From Hymenobacter psychrophilus (GTDB lineage: Bacteria; Bacteroidota; Bacteroidia; Cytophagales; Hymenobacteraceae): a stretch of 52,933 bases of DNA. The first letter of the stretch is position 1. Each line of letters begins with the position of its first letter. Below the pieces are notes generated by a model. The model searched no databases and had not been told where the DNA came from. It saw only the letters and a list, made by a program, of their open reading frames with translations. Below, piece by piece: positions 1 to 8,560 of the stretch. The position numbers and the translations under genes are program-made. The DNA is taken from NCBI RefSeq assembly GCF_900107135.1, contig NZ_FNOV01000019.1, positions 1 through 52,933 on the forward strand, written 5' to 3'.

Positions 1-1
1 C

Positions 2-685
2 ATTGAGCGGCTGGAAATATCGTTTCGCACCCAGATTATCTACCACATCACCCGCTACACCGGCGACAACAACTGGTACGAGCAAGCCCGCTTCTTTAAG
101 CGCAGTACCCCGGCCGAGCAGGCGGCCTCCTCTAAACTCCTCTCCACCATTCGGGGTGAACTGGACCGGGCCAAAAGCAAAACCTTTATCGCCGACTACT
201 ACCGCTTCTACGACCAACCCCGCAACCCGCCCGCCTGGATGGTGCTGGAGCTGCTCTCCTTTGGGACGCTCTACAACGTGTTCACCCAATTCGTGGATAC
301 CACGCCCAAGCTGGCCATTGCCAACCACTTCAACCTAGCGTTACGGGTCTTCGACTCCTGGATGCAAAGCATCAACGTGGTTCGCAACAAGTGCGCGCAT
401 CACGACCGCCTGTGGGACATCTCCATGAAGCCGATGCTCTCCAACCAGCGGGGCCACGCCGGCTACTGGCTCACCGAGCCTAACGTCACGGCCATCAACT
501 CCAAAATCTATTACACCCTCTCCATCTTCAACTTCCTGATGGTGCAGGTCAGCCAGACGTCCAGCTTTGGGCGGCGCGTGGTGGCGCTGCTGCGCGAATA
601 CAACCTCATTACTCCGGGCCTGCACCGGCAGCACATGGGGTTCCCGGCCGGCTGGGATCAGGAAATCATGTGGCTGGAGCCGTAG
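2..685 (+). CDS. Abi_2 (AbiD/AbiF-like) family protein, 5' end cut by window
   Basis: The reading frame is open from base 2, so the N terminus lies outside the window and 227 residues remain. Early residues read ERLEISFRTQI, a typical Abi_2 segment. Near base 380 the frame encodes RNKCAHHDRLWD, which contains the R-x4-6-H motif of HEPN-type ribonucleases as found in Abi_2 proteins. Members of this family are abortive-infection (phage defence) factors, thought to act on RNA in the cytoplasm. No partner gene is visible. The family assignment is strong; activity against phage is inferred from the family only. Confidence 0.85.
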   Translation: MERLEISFRTQIIYHITRYTGDNNWYEQARFFKRSTPAEQAASSKLLSTIRGELDRAKSKTFIADYYRFYDQPRNPPAWMVLELLSFGTLYNVFTQFVDTTPKLAIANHFNLALRVFDSWMQSINVVRNKCAHHDRLWDISMKPMLSNQRGHAGYWLTEPNVTAINSKIYYTLSIFNFLMVQVSQTSSFGRRVVALLREYNLITPGLHRQHMGFPAGWDQEIMWLEP

Positions 686-716
686 CCACCGGCAAAACAA
701 GCTTCATTTCCCCTGC

Positions 717-724
717 TACCTTTG
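717..724 (+). promoter_or_regulatory. Bacteroidetes -7 promoter box
   Basis: TACCTTTG matches the Bacteroidetes -7 consensus TAnnTTTG and lies 28 bases before the ATG at 753. No clear -33 TTG is seen about 20 bp upstream, so the match rests on one box. Confidence 0.5.
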
Positions 725-752
725 CCATCATTTTACTACTGCCCCGGACTGT

Positions 753-1148
753 ATGACGTTTGATGATGATTCCGCCGAACGATTTGAAGCCGATTTCCCC
801 TCGTTCGACGCCTCGTTTGCCGTAACGTATGAGGACGCGCTACGCTTGGTGCGGGGGTATCTGCGCTCCTACGAGCCGACGGCCCTACCGGAGCTACTGG
901 AGCGCTGCACGGACCTGAAATTGGCCATCGCCACCGAACAATTGCACCAGGTGTACTATGGCCCCCTTGTTAAGCAGGAGCCCAAGTTGATTCAGAGCCT
1001 GCTGGGCATTTTCGGCTATCAGGCCAGGCTACTGGGTTTCGATGTCGGGCCGATACGGGGCAAGACGCGCTACATGCTCTTCCTGAAGACAAAGGGCCGT
1101 CTGGGCCGCTTTCAACAGGAGCTGGCCGCCTTCGACGCGGAGGTATAG
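753..1148 (+). CDS. Hypothetical protein, 131 aa
   Basis: I do not recognise this protein. The frame is open further upstream, but the ATG at 753 follows a -7 promoter box (717-724) and the upstream part overlaps the Abi gene in another frame, so 753 is the best start. The protein is acidic at the N terminus (MTFDDDSAERFEADFP), has no signal peptide or membrane segment, and looks like a small helical cytoplasmic protein. It follows the Abi_2 gene by 67 bases on the same strand. Confidence 0.6.
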   Translation: MTFDDDSAERFEADFPSFDASFAVTYEDALRLVRGYLRSYEPTALPELLERCTDLKLAIATEQLHQVYYGPLVKQEPKLIQSLLGIFGYQARLLGFDVGPIRGKTRYMLFLKTKGRLGRFQQELAAFDAEV

Positions 1149-1242
1149 GGTTAGTAGCTCAACTGGGGCATCAACCCATCTTTCAATCGGGCGGATTTAT
1201 ACGCTAAGCATAGTCTTGGCCTATTTACGGGCCGTTGAAGTT

Positions 1243-1276
1243 GGAACACAATTTCCCGCTAAGGGAGCGGTGTTCC
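1243..1276 (+). other. Hairpin between two unknown genes
   Basis: GGAACAC (1243-1249) pairs with GTGTTCC (1270-1276), and an inner TCCC pairs with GGGA. There is no long T-run after it, so it may be a weak terminator or a leader structure of the gene at 1321. Confidence 0.3.
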
Positions 1277-1320
1277 GCTTCTCTGTATTTTTGAGTTCCC
1301 CCCTCCTATCGGCCCCGCGC

Positions 1321-1860
1321 ATGGACCAGCTTCGCATGATAGAGTACCAGCCGCGCCACTGGCGCGTGGTGTATCCGGCCATAGTGCTACAGCACGAGGC
1401 GCTGTTTCAGCAGGGCAAAGCTTTGCACACGGCCGCGCCCCTGGAAGCGGAGCAAATCTACCGGCGCATCATGGCCGCCTGCGGGGAGTTGCACCTGGAT
1501 GCCGTTTCGCACCTGGGAATGCTGCTCAACAACCGGACGCCTGGCCTGGGCCTCACATACCAAATGCAGGCGTTTATGCAGGCCCGGGTCTTGTTTCCCA
1601 AAGCCTTCGAGGAAGGTCGGGATGTGCTGCTCTACGAATCCACGGGTAACGGCTTCGTGCTCACGGCCTACTACGCCATGGGCATGGAGTTGCAAAAAGC
1701 GAAGAAGTGGGCCGAAGCGCTGGCCCTATTCGAGTTCCTGGTGCTGATTAACCCGAAGGACAACCACGGGGCCGGGCGGTGGATTGCGGGCCTGAAGGAA
1801 CGGATAGCGGCTGGGGGCGGAAACCCGGACCCGGAAGCTATTTCGCTGGTCAGGCCCTAA
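1321..1860 (+). CDS. Hypothetical protein with TPR-like C terminus, 179 aa
   Basis: The ATG at 1321 (MDQLRMIEYQPRHWRVVYPA) is preferred to the longer frame because the upstream part is low-complexity and precedes no promoter. The C-terminal half has helix-turn-helix pairs of tetratricopeptide type, for example GMELQKAKKWAEALALFEFL followed by INPKDNHGAGRWIAGL, so it may be a protein-interaction scaffold. There is no signal peptide or membrane segment. It is followed by a bidirectional terminator shared with the convergent mobilisation operon. The function is unknown. Confidence 0.6.
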   Translation: MDQLRMIEYQPRHWRVVYPAIVLQHEALFQQGKALHTAAPLEAEQIYRRIMAACGELHLDAVSHLGMLLNNRTPGLGLTYQMQAFMQARVLFPKAFEEGRDVLLYESTGNGFVLTAYYAMGMELQKAKKWAEALALFEFLVLINPKDNHGAGRWIAGLKERIAAGGGNPDPEAISLVRP

Positions 1861-1883
1861 ATAGTTGTCAAAAAGTAGTGCAG

Positions 1884-1919
1884 GAAACCAGCCCCGCTGC
1901 TAGCAACGGGGCCGGTTTC
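1884..1919. terminator. Bidirectional terminator hairpin
   Basis: GAAACC-a-GCCCCG pairs with CGGGGC-c-GGTTTC around a 10-base loop. It sits between the convergent ends of the 1321-1860 gene and the minus-strand gene ending at 1918. Confidence 0.7.
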
Positions 1920-2133
1920 AGTTCAATTGGATTCGTTGGTGGGGCGGCGTCCAGTCCGTCCATGTGCGGGTGGTCTGGCAGCAAGTACACTGCATTTTCA
2001 ACTCCGTGGCGACGGGCGACACGTCCAGTACCTCCTCGTGGGCATGGAGCGTTTCCTCGCCGCAAGCACTGCACATTAGTAGCTCGGTGCCAGCTAGCAT
2101 ATCCTGCATAAAGTGTAGCTCGTCGTCTTCCAT
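1918..2133 (-). CDS. Small zinc-ribbon-like protein, 71 aa
   Basis: The protein has two cysteine clusters: CSAC at residues 21-24 and CTCC at 49-52, spaced as in a zinc ribbon. The N terminus is acidic. The ATG at 2133 lies 20 bases after the stop of the Fic gene, so it is probably the last gene of the mobilisation operon. It has no recognised family. It could be a DNA- or nucleotide-binding accessory protein, but only the metal-site pattern is visible. Confidence 0.6.
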   Translation of the reverse strand: MEDDELHFMQDMLAGTELLMCSACGEETLHAHEEVLDVSPVATELKMQCTCCQTTRTWTDWTPPHQRIQLN

Positions 2134-2153
2134 AGTCGGGGCTTCAAGTTGAA

Positions 2154-3563
2154 TTAGCGCTCAATTCCGCCACTCTCGCGGCCGGCGCCGGGGCCACCAC
2201 GCTCAATCGTTTTAGGTGGTTTTTCCAGCACACTGACTGAATTACGCAGCTCGTCGGTGTACTTGTTGCTGCTCAGGCTCGGAATGCTGCTGGCGGCCTG
2301 CATGGCCTTATGGGTGTTTTCCTGGTTCATGCCCGCAATTGCTGGGCTGCGCTCCACAAACTTGGCTACCTCCCGCAGGCGGGCGGCATCGAGTCCCTTG
2401 CCGTTTTCTTCTAGACCCCTGGCCACCTCGCGAGCCGCCTTAATAAAGAGCGGCTGGGCCTCCTCGTGGGTTTTGGGCACAATGGCAGCCGGGTTGGCCG
2501 TGCGCTCAGCGGCGGCCGGCGCGGCGGCTTGCGGCTGCCGCTGGGGGCTCACCAGTTGCTTGCCCTCGGCTAGCTGCGCCACCTGCACCGACGAAGCACG
2601 TAGCCGCCTGGCGTCTTCCAAGTCCAACGTCATGTCCTTCATGCCGGGATGCTTCAGAATCTTGTCAGCGGCCAGCTGCATTTCAATAATGCCGGGACCT
2701 TTAATGGCCACGGGGTCATGGGTAACCGCTGAAACCCGCTGGGCCAGCTTTACGCCCTGGTCATAATTGCCGGGGCCGGGCATATTGGCAATGACGTTTG
2801 CCGCCCGGTAGCCCGTCACCTCCAGTTCCCGCCGGGCATCCATTGCCTTCATTGCCGACGACAGTTCCGGGGTCGCGGCGGCCAGGCTGGGGTCGCGCAG
2901 CTTCTCGGCCGCGGCTCCCGGTGCCGGCGTCGTTATCTGCTGCAACATTTCCCGGAGTGGCTTGAGGTTCTTATCAGCCTCGGCGGGGGGGTACAGCCGT
3001 ACCATCGCCTCGTCGCGGCTACGGTTCAGCACTTCGGGCGATATTTTCCCAAAGTCCACCTGGTAGCCGGCTTCCTTGCCCAACTGGGTAACCATTGCCT
3101 GCAGGGTGCGGCCGTTGCCCTCGCGGAAAGCATGCGTGTGGTTGTACTGGTCCATGTAGTAGGCAGCCCGCTCGGTGAACTTGTCCTGGTCCAAGCCCTT
3201 CAAGCCGTTCTCCTTACCCAGTTGCTCCCCGATGGCCCCTAGCCGCTGCTCAATCTCCTTATGCGGGGCATAGGTCATAGTTTCCTTGAAGCCGGTAACG
3301 TAGGTGGCCTTGTTACCCTGAAATCCCCGGTCGGCCCGCGTCTCGCCGGCCCACTGGTACACGTCCTCAAAAAGCTTTTTGTGTAGCTCTTTCAAGTGGG
3401 CATGGTCAAACTGCCCGCCCTGGATACCGCCCGACTCATTGAGTTTGGCCAGCTTGGGCAAGGCGCTATCATTCTCCACCTGCCGTAGCACTTCGGCATC
3501 CTTGATGCCGAATTTGTTGAGTAGTATCCCGTTTTCGTCGCTGAACTTGTCGTTGGCTGCCAT
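2154..3563 (-). CDS. Fic-family protein with long C-terminal extension, 469 aa
   Basis: Residues about 10-200 form a Fic domain with the core HAFREGNGRTLQ (H144, E148, N150, R152). Fic enzymes of this class transfer AMP from ATP to target proteins (for VbhT-like toxins, DNA gyrase and topoisomerase IV). The usual second arginine of HxFx(D/E)GNGRxxR is glutamine here (Q155), and the usual proline after His is alanine. Residues about 200-469 are a helical, Ala/Gln/Pro-rich region of unknown family, with a Gly/Arg/Glu tail. The gene follows a VbhA-like antitoxin by 18 bases and the conjugative coupling protein lies just upstream, an arrangement like VbhA/VbhT on Bartonella conjugative plasmids. 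Delivery through the T4SS is inference. Confidence 0.85.
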   Translation of the reverse strand: MAANDKFSDENGILLNKFGIKDAEVLRQVENDSALPKLAKLNESGGIQGGQFDHAHLKELHKKLFEDVYQWAGETRADRGFQGNKATYVTGFKETMTYAPHKEIEQRLGAIGEQLGKENGLKGLDQDKFTERAAYYMDQYNHTHAFREGNGRTLQAMVTQLGKEAGYQVDFGKISPEVLNRSRDEAMVRLYPPAEADKNLKPLREMLQQITTPAPGAAAEKLRDPSLAAATPELSSAMKAMDARRELEVTGYRAANVIANMPGPGNYDQGVKLAQRVSAVTHDPVAIKGPGIIEMQLAADKILKHPGMKDMTLDLEDARRLRASSVQVAQLAEGKQLVSPQRQPQAAAPAAAERTANPAAIVPKTHEEAQPLFIKAAREVARGLEENGKGLDAARLREVAKFVERSPAIAGMNQENTHKAMQAASSIPSLSSNKYTDELRNSVSVLEKPPKTIERGGPGAGRESGGIER

Positions 3564-3581
3564 TCGCTGGATGGTTGCAGG

Positions 3582-3833
3582 TTACTGTTCAGTTGAGGCC
3601 GGCGTGCCGTACGTGGCCTGCAGGCGGGCGCGGTTCAGCTCGTCCACCTGGTCTAAGGTCAGTTCCCCATCGACGTAGCGCTGCATCAGGGCCATTACCT
3701 CCTCGCTGGGCGCAGGGCCGTTGCTCATCAGAATAGAAACCGAGTTGGAGGCGTGGCGCTCCCGCTCCTGGCGGGCGCGCAGTTGCTCGGACGTTAAGCC
3801 AGCAGCGGCGAGGGCAAACGTAGGTACTTGCAT
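3582..3833 (-). CDS. VbhA-like Fic antitoxin, 83 aa
   Basis: The small helical protein carries the VbhA-type pattern PSEEVMALMQRYVDGELTLD (residues 42-61), and it lies 18 bases before the Fic gene, as class-I antitoxins do. In this family a [S/T]xxxE[G/N] helix inserts a glutamate into the Fic active site and blocks ATP. Here the matching segment is S33-ILMSNG39: the glutamate position is occupied by N38 (or S37, depending on register). The start is placed at the ATG at 3833 rather than the GTG at 3863, because the ATG gives the usual family length. The family is probable; how it inhibits is unclear given the missing glutamate. Confidence 0.75.
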   Translation of the reverse strand: MQVPTFALAAAGLTSEQLRARQERERHASNSVSILMSNGPAPSEEVMALMQRYVDGELTLDQVDELNRARLQATYGTPASTEQ

Positions 3834-3935
3834 AGAATTCTGGTAAGAGAGAGTGGATATCACTTAAACGAAAAACATGTCTTGAACGTCGTTTTTTGGC
3901 CCTTTTTCGGGTTATTCAGCAGCGATTTTTACACC

Positions 3936-6221
3936 TCATGCCAAGGTGTTTACGTGCAGGGCCAACGTATCCCTTACCTCCTGGCGCACCCGCATGAAAT
4001 TCTCCTGCACCGCGTCGGCCAGGGCTTTCTCTGGGTCGTCATCTGGCCCGCCAAAGCTCACCATCGGGTGCAGGGGAAACTGGTCCCCCGTCCACTCGGG
4101 CCGGGTGATAGTACCCTGGAAAAAGGTGCTCTCGGTTTCCACCGTCTGCCCGATGAACTCCCCCTGCTGCAGGCCGATGGTATCCTGCACCCGGACGAGG
4201 TTGCGCTCCTGGTAGCTGGTACTTTGGTTGGAGTTGCTGTTGCGGCGGCCGGTCCCGCCCTGGCTCGTGCCGGTGCTGGTGCTTATCATTTCCTTGTCCT
4301 CGCGGCCTACTAGCTCCGAAATGAACTTGGCCGTTTCCAGTGAGTTCACCTTGCCGAAAAACTGGTTGTTCAGGTTCGACACCATTACCTGCATCTTCTC
4401 CTTGCCGTAGGCATCCGTCATCTGGCTCAGGTCCTGCGTCATGTACACCATCGCTACCTTGTTGCTACGGGCCGTGGCCGGTATCAGCTCCAGGCCGGGC
4501 ACGTAAATGGTCGCGGCCTCGTCGAGGAACACGTAGCTGCGGTGCTTGCGCTGCTGGTTCATCAGCTTTAGCGCTACCGTTATCACGCACGACACCACCG
4601 GCGAGAACGTCTCCTTCAGGGTTGGGTCGTTGCCGATGCACAGCAGCTTGGGGGCCTTCGGGTCATTCAGATTAAGCGAGAAGCCTTCCCCCTCCGCCTC
4701 GTTGGGCGTCAGCACCCACACGATTTGCGGGCTGTTAATCCGGGTTAGAATCACCTGCAGCGTGCCCACTACGGCGGCTATCTGCTTTTCCGCTTTCTGC
4801 TTTACGGCGGTAATGATGGACCTAGCCAGGTCGCCACTCTCCAGGTCCGTGTCAAGCATACTCAAAACGTGCTTAAAGTCGTCGTGCATCGCCGTAGCTA
4901 CGACGTGGGGAATGGTGCACAGCGCCGGGTAGTGCTTGCGGTAAAACCAGATGATGCTGGTCAGATACGCCACGGCGCTGGTATCGAAGAACTCCATCTT
5001 GCGGATGCTGGATGGATTCAGGTTATTGATGATAGCCCGGCTGTATTCCTCGGCAAAGGCCACCACGGGCATATCATCGGGCCGCAGCGGGTTCACCCGC
5101 TCACTGCGTGTCAGGTCCCGGAAGTTGATGATGTGCAGTTGTACCGGCGGCTCATCCAGTTCCTGCTCGGCAGTGGTCAGCTTAGCTGCGGCCTTGCCCA
5201 CCATGCTGCCGGCGTACTTCGCCGCCTGCTGCTTCTCTTTCTCCCGCTGGCGCTCGGCCAGAACCAACGCTTTCTGCGCGGTTTCCGCCAGCACCGGAAA
5301 CTTAAAGTCGTAGATGAGGCCGGCGAAATTCTTGTAGGCAAACTGCTCTACCATCGGCTCCCCTATCGAGAAGGTCTTGCCCGCGCCGGCCCCGCCCAGT
5401 ACCAGCGTGCCCCGGTACGGGTTGGCAATGGTTATCCAACCGCCATCCGCCGTGCGGAAATAGATGCCGTCCGGCGTTTCTATCTTCTTGCGCTCGGTGG
5501 TCAGCCCGAAGGCTGGGCGCTTGGTAGTGGCCCACAGCAGCCCTACCAGCCCACCGCTGGCCAGTACGGCCGCGGCGGCACCCGGATACCCGAACGTGAT
5601 AAAGCCGGGCGTGTAGTGGTGCATATTCAGCAGCACGTAGCCGGCAATCAGGAACACGGCCGCGCCTATTCCGGCCACCACGCGGAATGCCTTTTGATTG
5701 ATGGGCTTGCGCTTTGGCTTGCCCGGCACCGTGGCCGTGGCCTTCTGCACGAACACTAACACGAGGCCCGCCAGCAGCAGCAGTGCCCGTAGCCATACAC
5801 CGGCCGGGCCGTAGAACTTAGCCGCCTTCACTAGAAGCTTCGACTTGAACCCCTGGCCCGCCTTCGCTACGGCCTCGGCGCGGGCCACGCTTTTACTCAG
5901 TGCCTGGTCGGTGGCGTGAGTCGCGGAAACGGCAGCATGTGCGCCCCCCTCCCCTACTACCTGGCCGGCTTCGAGCTGCGCCTTGGCAATCTTGCGCTGC
6001 CGCTGGCGCTCGTTGATGGCGGCAATCCGGGCGGCTAGTTTTTCCTTGGGAGTAAGGGCCTTTATCTCGGGCTGGGTGAGCTGCACGGCGCGGGCCTGGG
6101 CTATCTCGTCACGATGAAGCAGCGTGTAATACTCGCCGCCGATGATGGCCAGCAGTAGCAGGACGAAAATCAGCCCGACGTTCTGGGTGTTGGGTGCAGC
6201 CCTGGGTGGTTGGCTAGACAT
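3936..6221 (-). CDS. VirD4/TraG-type conjugative coupling protein (T4CP), 761 aa
   Basis: This is the inner-membrane ATPase that links the relaxosome to the T4SS. It has an N-terminal membrane anchor (residues about 15-32) and further hydrophobic segments before residue 235. Walker A is GGAGAGKT near residue 276 and Walker B is YVFLDEAA near 562. The C-terminal third has the TraM-recognition-type region with VAMVYMTQDLSQ. The length suits Bacteroidetes T4CPs. It is in the operon after the BfmA-like and relaxase genes and before the Fic pair. The assignment is secure. The rest of the T4SS is 34 kb away on the other strand. Confidence 0.95.
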   Translation of the reverse strand: MSSQPPRAAPNTQNVGLIFVLLLLAIIGGEYYTLLHRDEIAQARAVQLTQPEIKALTPKEKLAARIAAINERQRQRKIAKAQLEAGQVVGEGGAHAAVSATHATDQALSKSVARAEAVAKAGQGFKSKLLVKAAKFYGPAGVWLRALLLLAGLVLVFVQKATATVPGKPKRKPINQKAFRVVAGIGAAVFLIAGYVLLNMHHYTPGFITFGYPGAAAAVLASGGLVGLLWATTKRPAFGLTTERKKIETPDGIYFRTADGGWITIANPYRGTLVLGGAGAGKTFSIGEPMVEQFAYKNFAGLIYDFKFPVLAETAQKALVLAERQREKEKQQAAKYAGSMVGKAAAKLTTAEQELDEPPVQLHIINFRDLTRSERVNPLRPDDMPVVAFAEEYSRAIINNLNPSSIRKMEFFDTSAVAYLTSIIWFYRKHYPALCTIPHVVATAMHDDFKHVLSMLDTDLESGDLARSIITAVKQKAEKQIAAVVGTLQVILTRINSPQIVWVLTPNEAEGEGFSLNLNDPKAPKLLCIGNDPTLKETFSPVVSCVITVALKLMNQQRKHRSYVFLDEAATIYVPGLELIPATARSNKVAMVYMTQDLSQMTDAYGKEKMQVMVSNLNNQFFGKVNSLETAKFISELVGREDKEMISTSTGTSQGGTGRRNSNSNQSTSYQERNLVRVQDTIGLQQGEFIGQTVETESTFFQGTITRPEWTGDQFPLHPMVSFGGPDDDPEKALADAVQENFMRVRQEVRDTLALHVNTLA

Positions 6222-6269
6222 AACTGTGTAGATGGTTATTGGAAAGGATAAGCGTTTTAGGTGGTGGCG

Positions 6270-7289
6270 CTACATTTCAATATCAAGTTCCCCGGACGTA
6301 CGGCCTCGCTTCTCGCCGATGCTCTCGGTCTGCTCCTCGCGGCCCCTGCCGGAACGGACCGCCTGTTGCAAGGCGCGCAGGGCACTGGTGGCTGCTTGCT
6401 GCTGCTGAGGCTGCTCCCGGCCGGTGGTCAACAGGTGGTACGCGTTATCAATGGGCTCCCCCGCCTTCGCCCGGCGTTCGACGGTAGCCAGTGAGCGGTA
6501 AAAGGTCTTATCGTACTCGCGGCCCTGGGCTATCTTTTGCACCCGCGCTGGGTCAAGCTGCTGCGCCTTCGGCACCTGCTTGTTCAGTATCGCAATCCGC
6601 TCTCCAATCTTGGCGGCGCGGCTGGCATCGCGGCTGGCGTCACGCGGCTTGACCTTCACCTTTTCGTGCTCCTGCGCGGTGTAGGCAAACTGCTTCTCAA
6701 ACTGCTTGCCCGCCTGGGTCTGCCAGTTGATTAAGTCGAACCGCTGCCGCCGGCCGGCGGGGTTGAGGCTTATCTTCTGGCTCCGGTCGCGGGCACTCAC
6801 GATGACGTGAATATGCGTTTGCAGGCCGGACTTCTTCTCGCCCGTCTGAGCTTGGCCGGCGGCCACCTCGGGGTCAGTGCCCCGGTAGCTTCTGTCCTGA
6901 TGGATGGTGGCCCCCCATACCAAATCCTCACTGCGCAGCTGCCGCCCTTCCTTTAGCTTAAAGTTGCCGGCGTACTGCTCCATCACTGCCCGCGTGTAGG
7001 CTTTCAGCTTCTGTTCGTCGTTACCGATATGCTCCAACTCGTCGGCGCTGGGGCTAATCACCAACGAGTAAAACTTGGCATCATCCGCCCGCAATCCTTT
7101 CACGTTGGTGTCGATTTCATACATCAGTTCTGCCGCTTCTATGCCGTCGCGGTCAGCCCCAAAAAACGTTGCTGTCTGTCCATCTTTAGCCGCTTCCTGC
7201 TTCAGATAATTGAGCGTCTGCGCGCTGCTGCCGCTGTTGTCATAAGCGGCTTTACCGTGCGTCGAAGGATTGATTAGCTTAACGTACAT
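6270..7289 (-). CDS. Relaxase/mobilisation protein, MobB/DUF5712-like, 339 aa
   Basis: The N terminus MYVKLINPSTHGKAAYDNSG and the histidine motif HIHVIVS (H158, H160) match the Bacteroidetes DUF5712-type relaxases that nick oriT. A conserved Tyr in the first 20 residues (Y16) is a candidate nicking residue. The C terminus is basic and Gln/Arg-rich. The gene begins 6 bases after the BfmA-like gene and is followed by the T4CP gene, the usual mobA-mobB-T4CP order. It acts on oriT together with the accessory protein. The family is recognised from motif and context; the catalytic residues are inferred. Confidence 0.88.
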   Translation of the reverse strand: MYVKLINPSTHGKAAYDNSGSSAQTLNYLKQEAAKDGQTATFFGADRDGIEAAELMYEIDTNVKGLRADDAKFYSLVISPSADELEHIGNDEQKLKAYTRAVMEQYAGNFKLKEGRQLRSEDLVWGATIHQDRSYRGTDPEVAAGQAQTGEKKSGLQTHIHVIVSARDRSQKISLNPAGRRQRFDLINWQTQAGKQFEKQFAYTAQEHEKVKVKPRDASRDASRAAKIGERIAILNKQVPKAQQLDPARVQKIAQGREYDKTFYRSLATVERRAKAGEPIDNAYHLLTTGREQPQQQQAATSALRALQQAVRSGRGREEQTESIGEKRGRTSGELDIEM

Positions 7290-7295
7290 ACTGGC

Positions 7296-7820
7296 TTAGC
7301 TGCTCGGTTCGGTATCCTTTTTCCCCGGCTGCCCCTCCCCTACTGTCTTGCCTGAACCAACGGGCTGAGCACCGGTCAGCGCCTCTTTTAGCTGCCGCTC
7401 TACCGCCTCGTCATTCTGCTGCCGTAGCTTCTTCAGCGTCTCCCGGTGCGCCGCCAACTGGCCTTCGTTAAGTAGGCTCAACTGTCCGTTCAGGTTGTTT
7501 ACCAAGATTTCATTCATTCGTAGAACCCGCTCTAGCGTGATACGGGAACGCAGCATTTCTTCCAGCATCGGGAGCAGCAAGCTGCGCTCCTCCTCTTGCA
7601 TATAGCTGAAAACCCGGTCGCCCAGCTTCTTCACCTGCTGCATGATTAGCTGGCCCTCGCGAGCCACGTCGTCCGCTGGGTTGAGTTGCCGGCTTGTGAA
7701 GTAGTCCAACGCCGCCTCGGTGTATTCACCAAGACTCATTTTCAGCCGGGTGGCGGCTTTAGCGGCGGCCCCGTGGCTGGTTGCATTTACCCGAATCTGC
7801 GGTTTCTGCTCTTTGGCCAT
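7296..7820 (-). CDS. BfmA/BtgA-type mobilisation accessory protein, 174 aa
   Basis: The N-terminal part (RVNATSHGAAAKAATRLKM, then LGEYTEAALDYF) is of the ribbon-helix-helix type seen in BfmA/BtgA relaxosome accessory proteins, which bind oriT and recruit the relaxase. A helical, coiled-coil-like C-terminal half follows. It is the first gene of the mobilisation operon, right next to the candidate oriT hairpin (7939-7980), as expected. The family call is from the N-terminal pattern and gene order. Confidence 0.82.
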   Translation of the reverse strand: MAKEQKPQIRVNATSHGAAAKAATRLKMSLGEYTEAALDYFTSRQLNPADDVAREGQLIMQQVKKLGDRVFSYMQEEERSLLLPMLEEMLRSRITLERVLRMNEILVNNLNGQLSLLNEGQLAAHRETLKKLRQQNDEAVERQLKEALTGAQPVGSGKTVGEGQPGKKDTEPSS

Positions 7821-8263
7821 TTCTACAGCTGAAACAGTGGCTAAAACTACGATTCAACGACATCTTGTGAGCAAACACATGCTATAAATCAGACCGTTAA
7901 GTCTAATAATCACATTATTTCAGCTCTGCTGAAATCCAAGTAACACAAATACAATGCTTTAGCACTGCATTTGTGTTACTCTTCTTGCTAAAAAGAATTG
8001 AACGACTATCAGTACGGCTTTAGCTGCCCGATGTTGTCTACGGCCGTGAAATCATCAGCTGCCACTATTGCTAAGACTGCTGCTAAGCTACGAGTTAGAA
8101 TTACTATACCAGGGCCTAGACTGATACCCCCTGACGCGCTACCTTCTATGTGATATGTTGAACCAGATGGGCCATTGGGAGAATAGCCTACCTAGCCTTC
8201 TACTAACCGCTCCCCACCTTTCAGTCAGAAACCCTTAGTATCGCTATAATCCCTCTTTAACCA
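7821..8263. other. Non-coding region upstream of the mobilisation genes (oriT region)
   Basis: No credible gene is found in this stretch. It holds the strong inverted repeat at 7939-7980 and A+T-rich DNA. A weak -7-like box (TAGTTTTA on the minus strand, near 7840) could drive the mobilisation operon. The remainder, about 7990-8260, shows nothing I can identify. Confidence 0.55.
7939..7980. other. Candidate oriT inverted repeat
   Basis: Two 19-base arms (7939-7957 and 7962-7980) with two mismatches flank a TTTA loop. The arms begin AGTAACACAAAT and end ATTTGTGTTACT. A long, imperfect hairpin directly upstream of the relaxosome genes is the usual form of an oriT recognition site. The nick site cannot be placed from sequence alone. 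Confidence 0.55.
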
Positions 8264-8503
8264 TTTACTCACTACTTCACCACTTCGCTACTTCAAAATA
8301 CGCATCTTATTACACCTCCTGAGTACGCAATCGCTACCTCGCTACTTGACTACTTCGCTACCTGGAAATATCAGACATCGATTTGCTATTGATTTTTTCG
8401 CTACATCGCTACTTAACTACATCGCTACCTACAAAGGCCAAAGGGTTGGTAAAGTACTGTCTAATGTTTCACTACTTCACCACTTGGCTACTTCGCTACT
8501 TAT
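8264..8503. repeat. Octamer repeat array, left half (candidate centromere)
   Basis: Four blocks begin at 8264, 8334, 8401 and 8472. Each has four tandem 8-bp units of the type CTACTTCG, CTACTTAA, CTACCTNN or CCACTTNN. Block starts are 67-71 bp apart, with A+T-rich spacers. The array continues beyond the IS element at 9517-9738 and ends next to the parA promoter. Short tandem units beside parA and an RHH-protein gene fit a centromere bound co-operatively by the RHH protein. Confidence 0.7.
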
Positions 8504-8560
8504 AATACCAATAAACTATCTTTTATTCACTAGACTTGTTCCCAAATAGTATTTTTGGGC

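Noticed and set aside
4869..5759. 296-residue plus-strand open frame
   Set aside because: Antisense to the coupling protein, with no recognisable domain and no promoter.
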